Positions 44,332 to 55,601 of a stretch of DNA of 64,000 nucleotides are shown here, piece by piece. Position numbers and translations under genes: made by a program. Every line of letters begins with the position of its first letter. Within the stretch, counting starts at the first letter, position 1. The stretch spans positions 62,001 through 126,000 of the forward strand of contig NKYR01000059.1 of NCBI GenBank assembly GCA_003184365.1, in the 5' to 3' direction. Source of the stretch: Evernia prunastri. Lineage: Eukaryota; Ascomycota; Lecanoromycetes; Lecanorales; Parmeliaceae. The notes below the pieces were generated by a model that was given only the letters and a program-made list of their open reading frames with translations, was not told the origin of the DNA and did no database searches.

Positions 44332-47300
44332 ATGGAAAGTAAAGACAGAGCAGCAGATGTGCTGCCAGATCCCACAGCTGATCTTCATTGGGGTCGATAC
44401 GAGGGGGCTATCCATGATCGCTTTGCAGACAACGCCAACCGTTTCCCAGATCGACTTTGTGTAGTCGAAACAGTATCAAGAACAGCGCCGCAGCGAGAAT
44501 TTACCTATCAACAGATTCATTTTGCTTCCAATATCATTGCACATTACTTCTTGCAGCATGGCATTCAAAGGGGCGAAGTCATCATGATTTATGCCTACCG
44601 AGGGGTCGATCTGTGCATTGCCATTCTTGGGATTTTGAAAGCTGGCGCCATCTTCAGCGTGGTCGATCCAGCGTATGAATCCCTGAAAATCAAAACCGAA
44701 ATCTTCTGAGCACGCATCTCCGAACCTTCCTAACCACTTAGCAGGTATCCTCCTGATAGACAAATTGTATACCTGGATGTTGCAAAGCCTCGTGGTCTTA
44801 TTGTTATCGAAAAGGCCTCTAGAGAAGAGGGCAAGCTCTCAGCTCAAGTACGGACATGGATTCAGGAGAATCTCGAGTTGCGAGCTGAAGTACCTGGTCT
44901 GGAATTGCTCGATGATGGCAGCCTTAGGGGCGGGTCACTCAATATGAATGGCAAGGATGTCTTATTGGAGCAACAGTCATTGAAGGGCAAGCACCCTGGT
45001 GTGGTGGTTGGACCGGATTCTACACCGACACTTAGCTTTACATCTGGTAGGCAGTAATTCTTTCTTTTCGGCGATCGTTTCTCTAAAAATCAGCTGATAT
45101 GATGCAGGCTCGGAGGGCAGACCTAAAGGGGTATCTTCATACATCGCGAGACCCATGAATCTACATTGCTGACCAGTCAAAAAGGTTTTAGGGCGTCACT
45201 TTTCCTTGACGTGAGTTGTTCTCTCCGCATCGTATAAAAATGTAGCGAAAATGACTTATCATAGGCATTATTATCCCTGGATGGCCGATACTTTTAACCT
45301 CTCTGTATGGCCCTCGATTTCCAAGCTTGCATGAAATTGACAGTCTGTACAGGACAAAGACCAGTTCACCATGCTGTCAGGAATAGCACATGATCCCATT
45401 CAGAGGTACGTGATGCCTTTCGCTCGTCTACCGTCCAAGGATACCCATAGATGGCTAAATGCTTGGCAGAGATGTGTTCACGCCTCTCTTTCTTGGAGGT
45501 AAATAAATTTGATCAACTCTTGAGACCGGAGCTGACTATCCCTACCAGCGAAACTGCTTGTGCCTGACAAAGAGTCAATAAAGCATGAAAAGCTGGCGGA
45601 GTGGATGCGTGAGTATCAGGCAACCGTGACCCACCTGACTCCGGCAATGGGTAAGCCAATGACTTGCACTAATCCTTCGATCACTTTCTTTGCTCACTCC
45701 CACATTTACGCAGGCCAAATACTTGTTGGTGGCGCCACTGCCGAATTTCCATCGCTTCGAAGTGCATTTTTTGTAGGCGATCAACTCATAAAGCGCGACT
45801 GTCGTCTATTGCAAAGACTGGCTCCTAATTGCAGAATTGTACGGTCCCTCCCTCCAAACTTGATGCATTATAGCACCTAGCCAACGCTAAATATCTTTAT
45901 AGATCTCGATGCTGGGGACCACCGAGACCCAGCGCGCTGTTAGTTATTATGCTTTACCTTCTCGGAGTGAGGACTCAGAATATCTCGGCCGGATGCCCGA
46001 TGTCATTCCAGCTGGTATGTTTCACTATTTACATTTGAGTTGTGATGGAGTACATACTTACTTAAAATTAGGCAGAGGTATGAAGAATGTACAACTGCTT
46101 GTCGTCGATCGCGCGTCTCTGGAGCAAGGGAAGCCTCGACTGTGCGGCATCGGTGAACAAGGAGAGATCTTTTTCCGAGCCGGAGGTAAGCTCAACGCAA
46201 ATCACTCAATCTACACAGGCCTACAGCTTGCTAAGTACTTGTGTTCTAGGTCTCGCTGAGGGCTACCTGGCAGCGGATGATCTAAATTCGGAGAAATTCA
46301 TACCCAACTTTTTTCTCAAGAACCCTAATGTGTGGCAGGAAAATGAGAAGAGGGATTTGGGCTCTGCCGGTCAAGAGGAGCCATGGCGCAGCTTCTGGAA
46401 AGGTCCTCGAGATCGATTATACAGGTATATCGGTATCCGTAAACCTCGCCCGGGCACGCAGGAGACTGACTGCTTGACAGATCTGGCGATCTCGGACGCT
46501 ATAAGAGTGGAGACGTCGAATGGACTGGGTAAGAATACTTACTCCTGGCTATGTAAAGATGCTAATCCACCGAATGAAGTCGGGCCGACAACCAATGTAA
46601 GATACGTGGATTCCGGATAGAGCTTGGAGAAATCGACACGTATATCTCGCAGCATCCGTTAGTTAGAGAGAATGTTACGCTTGTCAGAAGGGACAAAGAT
46701 GAGGTTTGTAGTAATGCTGAAAAGGTGCTTGGAGCTATAGAGCTTACGTCTCACGATAGGAACCTACACTCATATCGTACGTGGTGCCAAACATGAAGGA
46801 ATGGACCTCGTGGTTGGAAAAAAAAGGCGAACCAGACGATACAGAAGACGATACCATGGTGGGTATGCTCAAGCGGTTTCGTCTACTTCGAGAAGATGTC
46901 AGAGCTGCGTTGAGGACGAAGCTTCCTTCGTATGCCGTCCCTAGTGTCATTATTCCCTTGAGGAGCCTGCCATTGACTCCTAACTACAAAGTCGACAAAA
47001 AGGTCTTACCCTATCCAGATGCTGCCGCGCTCGCCACAGCTGCCTCCGCAGGCAGGGCAGCGAGGTCCCACTGGACAGACATACAGAAGACTGTAGGCCA
47101 GATATGGGCTTCGCGAATAGGCGTTCCCGTCGAGACCATTGACCTTGATGATGGGTTTATTGACAGCGGTGGTCACAGTCTCAGAGCGCAGGAAGTCCTG
47201 TTTGACATCAAGCGCTGGACAAAACTCAGTATCTCTATGAACACTTTGTTCCAAAATCCGACACTGCGCGACTTCTCCAGTGTCATAGCTGCTGCATTAG

Positions 47301-48658
47301 AAGCTAGAGAGGACGGGGAGAAGAAGGTTGATAGTACGCCGCCGGAGATGGACTACGCACTTGATGGCGAAGTCTTAAAGGCTAAAAGCCTTCCGTCTTC
47401 CTTCCCAACAGGGGATGTCAGATCAGACACAATTTTTTGTACCGGGCCAACTGGTTTCCTGGGTGCTTCTATCCTTGAGAAGATACTGAATTGCGACGAC
47501 AGTACTAGGGTTATTGCTCTGGTTCGAGCAAAGTCATCTTCCGAAGCCCTTGTGCGTGTCAAGACCGCCTGTACAGCCTATGGTACGTGGTCAGACTCCT
47601 GGGAGTCGCGACTCAAGTGCATACCGGGAGATCTGTCGAAAGAAAAGCTAGGTCTCAGTCCCGACGTGTGGTACATGCTTGAGAATGCGATTGATGTAAT
47701 AATCCATAACGGAGCACATGTCCACTGGGTTCATACATACACAACGCTCAAACCCACGAACGTCTTAAGTACCCTCGCCTGCCTTGCGCTTTGCTCGCGC
47801 GGCAAACCCAAACACTTCACATTCATCTCCTCGACCGCCGTTCTAGACACGGACCACTACGCCTCTCTTATTAACCCAGTCTCAGAAAGTGACACGCTGA
47901 ACGGCTCCCGCAAGGGCCTTTCGACAGGTTACGCGCAGACGAAATACGTCTCCGAGTACCTCATGCGCGAAGCTGGACTCAGAGGACTACGAGGCAGTAT
48001 CGTTAGACCAGGCTACATAACCGGCAACCCAGCTACCGGCATCGGGCCAACCGACGACTTTTTACTCCGTATGCTGAAAGGGAGTATCCAACTATCCTGC
48101 CGCCCAGACCTAGGCACCAACACCATCAATCTGGTTCCGATCGACTACTGCGCCAACATCGTCGTAGCGTCGTCACTGCATCCACCGCTCGCGCAAGGTG
48201 TCGGAGTAGTGCACGTCACGCCACGTCCGCAAATGGGCTTCAACGCCTTCCTCGAAACACTACAGGAATACGGATACAACGCGCCAATGATACCTTATTC
48301 CGCATGGCGTTCAGCCCTCGAACAATACGTATCGACCGAAACCCAAGAGCAAAGGGAACCACACGCGCTGCTTCCGCTCTTCGATTGGGTGACGGCTGAT
48401 CTGCCGTCTGATACCAAATCCAGAGATCTAGACAATGCTAACGCACACGCTGTGCTGCGAGCCAGTGGTGTTGATGAGGAGGATTGCTCGGTCGTAGTTA
48501 CGCAGGAGACTGTGGGGTCATACCTGGCTTTCATGGCTAAGATTAAATTTATCAGCCGGCCTGGATGGGCCAAAGGGGGAAAGAATCTACCGAGAATTGA
48601 GATAGGAGAGGAGCAGAGACGGGCACTGAAGATGGTCGGGAGGGGTGGAGGTGGCTGA
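44332..48658 (+). CDS. LYS2-like alpha-aminoadipate reductase (A-T-R), N-terminally short and intron-dense
   Basis: Family reaction: ATP- and NADPH-dependent reduction of alpha-aminoadipate to its semialdehyde in lysine synthesis, carried on a phosphopantetheine arm. Fifteen exons: 44332-44672, 44745-45046, 45108-45130, 45185-45210, 45265-45304, 45353-45405, 45470-45498, 45549-45650, 45714-45838, 45903-46014, 46072-46185, 46250-46424, 46481-46528, 46580-46703, 46760-48658. All junctions keep frame, giving 1,170 aa. Adenylation motifs: LSFTSGSEGRPKGV, MLGTTETQRAVSYY, SGDLGRY and GRADNQCKIRGFRIELGEID. Carrier site: GGHSLRA. Reductase: CTGPTGFLGASILE, TGYAQTKYVSEYL with the YxxxK pair, and SIVRPGY. 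Fourteen introns of 48-72 bp lie in the first 2.4 kb; the last 1.9 kb has none. Compared with fungal LYS2 (about 1,400 aa) the N-terminal region of about 240 residues is absent. Probably a paralog rather than the housekeeping gene. Confidence 0.88.
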
Positions 48659-49418
48659 TGGCAACGATTGGGGGATGCAGAGGCTGGATGAAACGAGATA
48701 GAGTGATGGAATGGTGCATACGTACACGGAATGTGTGATGCAATTTTAGACTATCTACACCACAAAAGCATGGATACAATTGCCCAAAGTCAGAGTAATA
48801 TATGTCAAGAAGACAAGAATATATCCTAACCTCACCCACAATCGAACATCGAGTAAGCGTCACATCGAGATCGAATTTGACGCAGTACACTTATCGGAGA
48901 AAGACCTGTCACCACATGGTATCGATGTCTATGGGGGGGGGACTTCGGTAACGAGCTTACGAAGTGATTGGGCCCCGAAGCGAGGAACATTTCAATCGTA
49001 TAGGTACGGATCAAGATGTGAATTCTGCATGTGAGACTACGATGTTGTCTGCCCTTCCTTCGAGTGAGAACATCGAAGAACACTGAGAACATCCCTTAAC
49101 GTTTCCTGTACGCTTCGCGCTTGCCTCATTGACTCAAAGCCCTTGAAGAAATGTTGCTCTGCCCATGCGTGCTACGCTCTCCAAAAGAATCCATGATACC
49201 TATGTGATATCGTGTCTTGGCCACCGCTAATATAGGGACGTGTGAGACTCACCGCGTGTCGCAAAACCTGATCGCTTAATCTACCCTATCGCCTCGATAC
49301 TCGATCGCCTAAAGCGCCAGCAGAGACATGTCTCCTTTCAAGCTCGGAATCAATCCTAAGGAAATCCCGCGCCTCGCATCTCTGAAAATTCTCTTTTCGA
49401 TCAATCCCCTTTTCCAAC
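48659..49418. other. Intergenic, no gene seen
   Basis: Downstream of the LYS2-like gene and promoter of the small secreted protein; nothing else supported. Confidence 0.55.
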
Positions 49419-50185
49419 ATGAGACCTCCGTTTTTCGCAATCCTCCTTTCCGTCCTCCAACTCTGCAGCCTCCATCTCATCCACGCCAGACCCGACCAAG
49501 CCGTCTGCGGCGACTATTACGGCCAGCCAGACCACTCAGATTGCCTCAGCTCCATATCCGCCCTCGAAGCCAAAGACGGCCGGGTCCACTTCTTCAGTCT
49601 TGCCAGCGTGACCAGCCGGCCGGCCGACATCACGAGGAATCAATGGCGAAACAGAGTGGCTCTACCGATCATCGTTGGTAAGCAAAGTGACATGTTCAAA
49701 CCCTCCCGATTAGGAAACAAACGCTACTCAAATTCCTCCTGCTACTAGATGGTCAGGCCGGCTGTACCATTGGCATCGTCCCCGTCAAGCGTCTAGACGG
49801 CACGATCACGAGCGACACGGACTGGTACTGGGCGATGGCCAGCGACGCAGCCGAACTGTTGGGGGAATGTGCCGACAGAGGTGGACACATCAACTCCGGT
49901 AAGCCGTGGAAAACGAGCCGAAACGAGACGTTTGCAGATGAAAAATCTTTGGTGAGCTCTTCTTCTCACGCGGAAACAGGTGTCCACGACACGCTCGGCT
50001 TGGTGGCCTACGAGCCTGGTTCGCGCTGGGATCAGACGGTCAAGGCCGCGCAAGCGGCGGGCCAGGATGTCTATCTCGAGGAAGACGGTTCCGCTCTCAA
50101 CCTCGTGATACCAACATCCGCTTTCAACGGCACGGTACGAACCATGGGTCTTGTCCGGAATGCGTCTCTGATTGCGGAATCCTGA
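49419..50185 (+). CDS. Small secreted cysteine-containing protein
   Basis: Exon 1 49419-49677 gives a signal peptide (MRPPFFAILLSVLQLCSLHL) and the motif CGDYYGQPDHSDC. Exon 2 49749-50185 follows a 71-bp intron (GTAAGC...CTAG). Length 231 aa. The mature part has four main cysteines (VCG, DCL, GCT, ECA), the block NQWRNRVALPIIVDGQAGCTIGI, and GLVAYEPGSRWD. A second possible intron, 49899-49979 (GTAAGC...ACAG), is 81 bp, a multiple of three and free of stops. Removing it joins INSG to VHDTLGLV and shortens the protein to 204 aa, which reads more smoothly. Extracellular; it could be an effector or wall-associated protein. I do not recognise a named domain. Confidence 0.75.
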
Positions 50186-51591
50186 AAGGCCGATGATGGT
50201 GAAAGAAGCGGATATCTGGCACGGGTGCAGCGTGCAGACTTCTCAGGGGTAGGTGCTGTTCATAAGCTATTGTATCTCATTTGAAACGATTTTCTTTATT
50301 TACGCCATTATCTCATTCTCGATGTTTGCGCTTCCGTATCCATCTTTGCCGAGGTCTTGATGGCCGAATTCGAAAGACTCTATCATGACATTGATTACTG
50401 GTACGAGAGTATATGTCTTGCTTTGGACATTTTGTTCCTCATTGTTCTCACAGATATACCGGATCAGTTGATATATAAAGCACCAGTCTTATACGCCGTT
50501 AGCAGTATTTCCACCTCAAAAATCATTGTCCATATATAAAACAGCCTTATACGTCAGTAGCGCTTTACCGCTGTCGCCGCTTGCCAGTAAGCCTACTACT
50601 ACCATTAAAACACAGAGATCAACAGCGCGGGTGATACCATACTCACCATAACAGTGCGTATAAAGACGTATCATCCAGTCAGCATATCCAGCAGTATCTA
50701 CAGTACTCAATATATAGTACGAGGCCAAGACTGCGGATCAATGATCACGAGTTATGATAGACATAGTGGGTTCAATCTGCCATGCTAGGAGAAAGTACTC
50801 TATATGATTCATCCCGCCATGGTGTCAGGGCTGGGAGAATGGCTGGGAACCATATCTATCAACCAACAAACTCCAACCATATATCCAGGTTTTCTAGACA
50901 CGAGTTTAAAAGAAGTCGGACCTCAGCGGTCGCATTGGAGCTTCTGCTAATCGCGGGTATCGAGTCCACCCAAAAGCGAAAGGCTTTTGCACGCCATACA
51001 CAATACCGCGACGTCCACTTCGAGTCACCCATCGTCGCTGCTCTCCTGAATAACGTCTAAGAATACTGTTAACGCTACAGGTCTCCCTCGCGGCCGTCGT
51101 TGGTTTGTCATTGTCATGACACGCGGGGGCAAGCTATTGATCGCGCTTGCCGTTATATCTCTAAAAGGTAACGCGGATCGTTGGCAGAGCGACCACTCGT
51201 CCTTCGACCACTCCTTAATCACATCACAATGACAATGTTTACGGATTAAATCAGATACACACTGCACTCATATTTATACAATTGGGTGTTTGATGATTTC
51301 GGAGCTGACAAACACTGAATTGTCATATGCGACCATTTCATTTGTGCGCCAAATTTGCGGCTGTCTTTGGGGGCCACTATGACTCACTCTCAACCAACTA
51401 CGGAGTAGATTTTACATGAGAACGGCTCCATCCCTCTCGTTCTCCTTCAAATCTGCACGAATCATCCCTCCTTCGTAATCGGAAAACGACCACACACCTC
51501 GCACTGCCTCAAAGAATTCATCCTACCACAACGCACCACTCTAATCCACCGCCCAACCCACAGCACCGCTCCCCCCCTTTCCCTCCCCACC
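50186..51591. other. Intergenic, AT-rich, no gene seen
   Basis: No supported gene. It contains short degenerate repeats around TTATACG(C/T)C near 50490-50570 and one TACGGAGTA (51399-51407) close to the promoter of the next gene. Confidence 0.5.
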
Positions 51592-52017
51592 ATGCCCCGC
51601 ACCCTCACCCCCATAACTCAAGACACCATCACAGACTGGTCCGGCCTGATGCTCCCCTCGCAAACAATCCACCACCTCTACCCCACCTGCACCGTCCGCG
51701 TCATCGTCCAGAACCCCTCTAACCAAAACGCCGAAGCCGTCTACTTCGAGATCGTCAAGATCAAAGACGGCACGTTCTGGGGGGTCGCGCAGGACACGTA
51801 CCGGTTGGCGGATTGGATCGGGCTGGAGGAGGGCCAGCGGATGACGTTTCGGAAGGAGCATATTAATGAGATACCGATCGAGTGGCAGCCCAAGCGGTTC
51901 CAGAAAGCGGTGAGGGGGTTGGTGGCGCGGGCGGAGGGGAGGGGGTGGGGTTTCGGGTTACGGGGTGTAGGGGGACGGGCGGATTTTGAGTTGAGGGAAG
52001 TTGACGAGATCTTGTGA
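51592..52017 (+). CDS. Small conserved-looking hypothetical protein (141 aa)
   Basis: Single exon with the start in a good context (CCACCATGCC). The central segment, VYFEIVKIKDGTFWGVAQDTYRLADWIGLEEGQRMTF, followed by EHINEIP, has the beta-strand rhythm and wording of small DUF2314-like domains, in which a covalent effect of a residue on water-contacting strands is described by VxIxxIxDGxFxG and GxxxxF. That comparison is from memory and weak. No signal peptide or membrane segment, so cytosolic. Codon use is GC-rich at the 3' end like other genes here. Function unknown. Confidence 0.6.
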   Translation: MPRTLTPITQDTITDWSGLMLPSQTIHHLYPTCTVRVIVQNPSNQNAEAVYFEIVKIKDGTFWGVAQDTYRLADWIGLEEGQRMTFRKEHINEIPIEWQPKRFQKAVRGLVARAEGRGWGFGLRGVGGRADFELREVDEIL

Positions 52018-52317
52018 TCGTGATGCTTGAGTTGCACTCCTACATTACTTCAAGAGCGCTCATACTCATCAATCGCTTACACGCCGGTTCGGATACTGTC
52101 CACCATCGATATAAGGTCTATGTAGCATATGGTGATGCAAATATGAAGTGCTGTACTTTGAGCGTACTCCGTAAAGGGGCCCGAAAGGTTCTGGTCGATG
52201 TGAACTTATCCAGGGTTTAGGAATTGGGTCTAAATGAATTACATGAAACGCCAGACGGAGACGAAGTCAACGCAACATTTCAAACATGGAAAAGCGCCTA
52301 AATTCGTGCAGAATCCA

Positions 52318-54234
52318 TCACCTTCGACTCCATTTCACAGACACACTATCCGGATTCCTCATCTGCAAAAGCAACTCAACATTACTATCCTTGACCACAT
52401 CCAACATCCGTTCTCTTGCCGCGTCCGAGGATTCCCCCTCAAGCGCGACGGGCTCCGCACGATAGTCGCGGAACAAAGCGGCCATGGTCGCTACGAATTC
52501 CACCTGTGCGAACTTCCTGCCGGGACAGTTCCGCGCGCCTTCGGACCATGCGATAAACGTTCCCTTGTCGGGGGTCAAGAGACTTTCCTGGGCGAGGCGG
52601 GCGCTAAGGGTATCACGTATGCTGTCGGCGGATGAGCCGGCGATCCATCTGGTCGGACGCCAGGTCAAGCTATCGGGGCCCCAGTATCGAGGGTGGGTTT
52701 GGAGCGCCATCAGATTCGGGACAACGATGGTGTCTTCGGGGATGCTGATCTTTTGGTGTCCGGCCTGAAGAAGAGGGGCCTGATGGCCGGTGTACTTGGG
52801 GATACCAGGGAGCGGATTGTAGAGCCGGAGGTCTCGAGCTAGACTGTTATTCAGCATTGACTTGAGGGAAGTTTTGGTGAATGGCAAGCTCATGAGCTCT
52901 TTTCAACGTACCAGAATCCCAAGAGTCCTTTGGAGTTTCGGGAAAACAATATCGTATTCCCACGTCTCGCTTTTCCCACTGTCAAGGTAGTGGTTCAGCT
53001 CCTCCGCGATCCAGTCTTGTGCTTCCGGGTGTGCGACGAGAAGTAATATACTGTAGGCCAACGAAGTAGCAGTCGTATCGTGACCGGCAAAATTGAAAAC
53101 AAAGATGTTCCCCAAAATTTCATCGACGCCAAGTGCTTTCAACTCATGTGCTCTCCCACCCCTTAGAGTCTTCTCATTTGGGCCTCTTCCCTCAACTTCG
53201 GGCAGCGCTTCGGATGCCCGTACAAGATTACTCACAAGGGTCCCTGATCCGGGCCTCCCTTCTACAATCAATCGCTTTTCATCTGCGAGCTGGTCCAGCA
53301 TGTACTTCCTGAACTCGGTTATTGCCCAGCCGATTTGTTTCCATTTCGAAGGTAGTAGAGGGATTCGAAATACTGCCGGTGGCAGGACTAATATTACCAG
53401 AATGTTTCTGAGGATGATAGACAGAGAGTCTCTATAGGTAGATGGTTGCAACGCACCGCTATCTTTAGCAGTACTTCTGAATGGATATGATTTCTGGAAT
53501 CCTGCAAAGGCAAGTACGTGTAGAGCTAGTGTTCTTGTATCTTCCAACGTACTTTTCACACCTCCCTGCCTGTCAGGAAGCCAGACGCCGACCATATCGC
53601 TTGCCTGGCGCAGTGATTCCGCCCAGACCAGTGAACTTTTCTGTTCATTGAAAGGAGTGGCAGTAAGTTTTCGTTGGCGCTGCCAATCAGAGCCTTCGGC
53701 CTAGAGATTCGGATGAGCAATTGAAGTTGAGGGTTGGGAACGCAGTCATTTACCGTGGCAATGTTAGGTCCAAAGACATTTAGCATGCCTATAGACAAGT
53801 TAGCGACAGCTTGCCGTAGTTTCCACCATCCGTCCACTGGATATCCTACTCAACATCCACACTGGCCTTCCGAATTCACGACCTCGCGAGAAGATATCCG
53901 AAGCGGCTTCTGACTGAGCAATGTACAACCAATTTCTGTTTGGCGTAACTAACATCCAAAAATCGCCGAGCCTTTGATGTGTTTTGAACCGATCATGAAA
54001 CTCCCAACCGAGCCGACAGTATCGAGTGACGGAGAAAGCATCGAAAGGCACGTGCCTGAAGAAGGAAGACAATGTGGTCTGAAGGGCAATCCAGAGAGGG
54101 TTATCAGGACTGACTGGAACACAAACGATGGGAATACCGAGTCGAGAAGCTCGGCGGTAGTTGATAAGGAGGCAATAGGCATTGTAGGAGCCCCATGATA
54201 CAAGAGTGAGAGCCAGTAACGTATAGGAGATCAT
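52318..54234 (-). CDS. Cytochrome P450 with a frame break at the K-helix
   Basis: Haem-thiolate monooxygenase, membrane-anchored by the N-terminal helix MISYTLLALTLVSWGSYNAYCLL. Exons on the minus strand: 54234-53850, 53788-53754, 53700-52912, and a last exon starting near 52838 or 52843 and ending at 52318. The I-helix FAGHDTTATS and haem loop FIAWSEGARNCPGRKF are intact. The third exon ends in phase 0 at GGGATTCTG|GTACGT, but neither acceptor (AACAG or TCTAG) joins it in the frame of the last exon. Where the ExxR motif should read GluThrLeuArg, the DNA looks one base short, giving Arg-Asp-Leu-Arg in the downstream frame. A weaker donor (C|GTTGAA) would keep frame but lose the Glu. Either the gene is damaged or there is a sequence error. 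The substrate is unknown. Confidence 0.78.
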
Positions 54235-55601
54235 TCTGAGAGATAGCACAGTGCTTGTTTGAACGTTGTGCTGTGGATTTGCTTTGGCCCCTTGGGTGTG
54301 GAAAAGTGTCGTCGATCGTCTCGGATTGATTAACTGATTGATTAATTCAAGTCATACTAGCCTGAAGTTAGTCCCTTGGTGGACCAACTATGAGAGAATT
54401 ACGTAATTCATCTACCAATCGGCCTGGCCAGTCATATCGCCTCCTGAAATTTGAGGCTATACAAATCAGTGCAACCTTCTAGTGCCTTGTTGCATGCATC
54501 ATTGTGGGGGCGTACAGGCTGCACAGTGGAATTAGAACTGTCGTCCACAGTCCGTAGAGCCCACGGAAGGGCGCTAGCGCACAAAATGTTTCTTGAAGGA
54601 TTTACTGTTCCTCAGCGGAATCGGCGTGAAAAAAAAATCTACCATCGTGGCTCGCGTTAATCGACGCGGTAAGATATAAGACGACAGATCTGCACTTGCT
54701 CTCTCTGCAGCCCGCGGAGCCGAGCCTAGTTTGATACCTTTGCCTCACGTCGGCAGCAGCCGAAATTCAAAGCTCTTCAATAGATGTGGATCACTGGGGA
54801 GGAAGGAGGCCGGATATGTGCTCCTCATGTCTCTCATTCTATTCCCTACCCCGCGGACAATATGGGTGAGCTAGGTCTGCTTTGGAAGACGTCTCTATTC
54901 TGATTGTTCTTGGGTTTGTTTCAAGGGTACCCATTCTTTTCGAGTTCGAGATCGGAGATGACCAAGATGTATTCTCGATTCTAGTCGAGAAGACAAGACG
55001 GGCCGCGAGCCAGCGAGAAGTTCGACGTGAGATTTCAATAATAACATAGGGGAATTTGTTGTGGTATAATTAGCTGTCAGGGGGGTAGACACATCTTGCG
55101 GAAAACACTGAATGGCTTGTGTTTGCTGTATAATAAAACCCGATGGTCGGACTTCTCCTAAGGTTTGTCACAATATTCCGCTATTGAGCATGACTTGTTC
55201 TTCAGGAAGTTCATGTGTATCGAAGGAGATTCGGGAATGAGAACCGGACCCAACGACGTTGGGGTCGAGTGTCTTATGTCTTGGTATGTACCCTGCGGCG
55301 CTAACCTATCTACTGTATGTCAGATCTGGAAATCGTATCTCGGATCTTGTCGGAATCCAAAAGCGGAAATGCCGGGGCGTTCGAATTATGCCCCAAATCG
55401 CTTTTGTCTACTTATTCCATGTTTAATCCAAAAATACAACATGAAGTCGTGGTCAAAGCGACAATGGAACGACTGGAAGGCAGCGTATCCCAGTCCACTG
55501 CAAGAAACCTTTGTGTGGTTCAGGAACGCTAACCACCCCTCCGTAATGAAGCGGTCAAGTCTCTCAAGACTTTACCAGCCTTTCGCTGCCAGAACCACAT
55601 C
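54235..55601. other. Intergenic; one doubtful spliced frame
   Basis: Near 55287-55329 there is a convincing intron shape (GTATGT, GCTAAC, GTCAG), and an open frame follows it, but no upstream frame with an ATG can be joined. Otherwise nothing supported. Confidence 0.45.

Noticed and set aside
46072..46620. LYS2-like gene read as many small broken genes or a frameshifted pseudogene
   Set aside because: All gaps are explained by GT...AG introns with matching phases, so the gene is intact.
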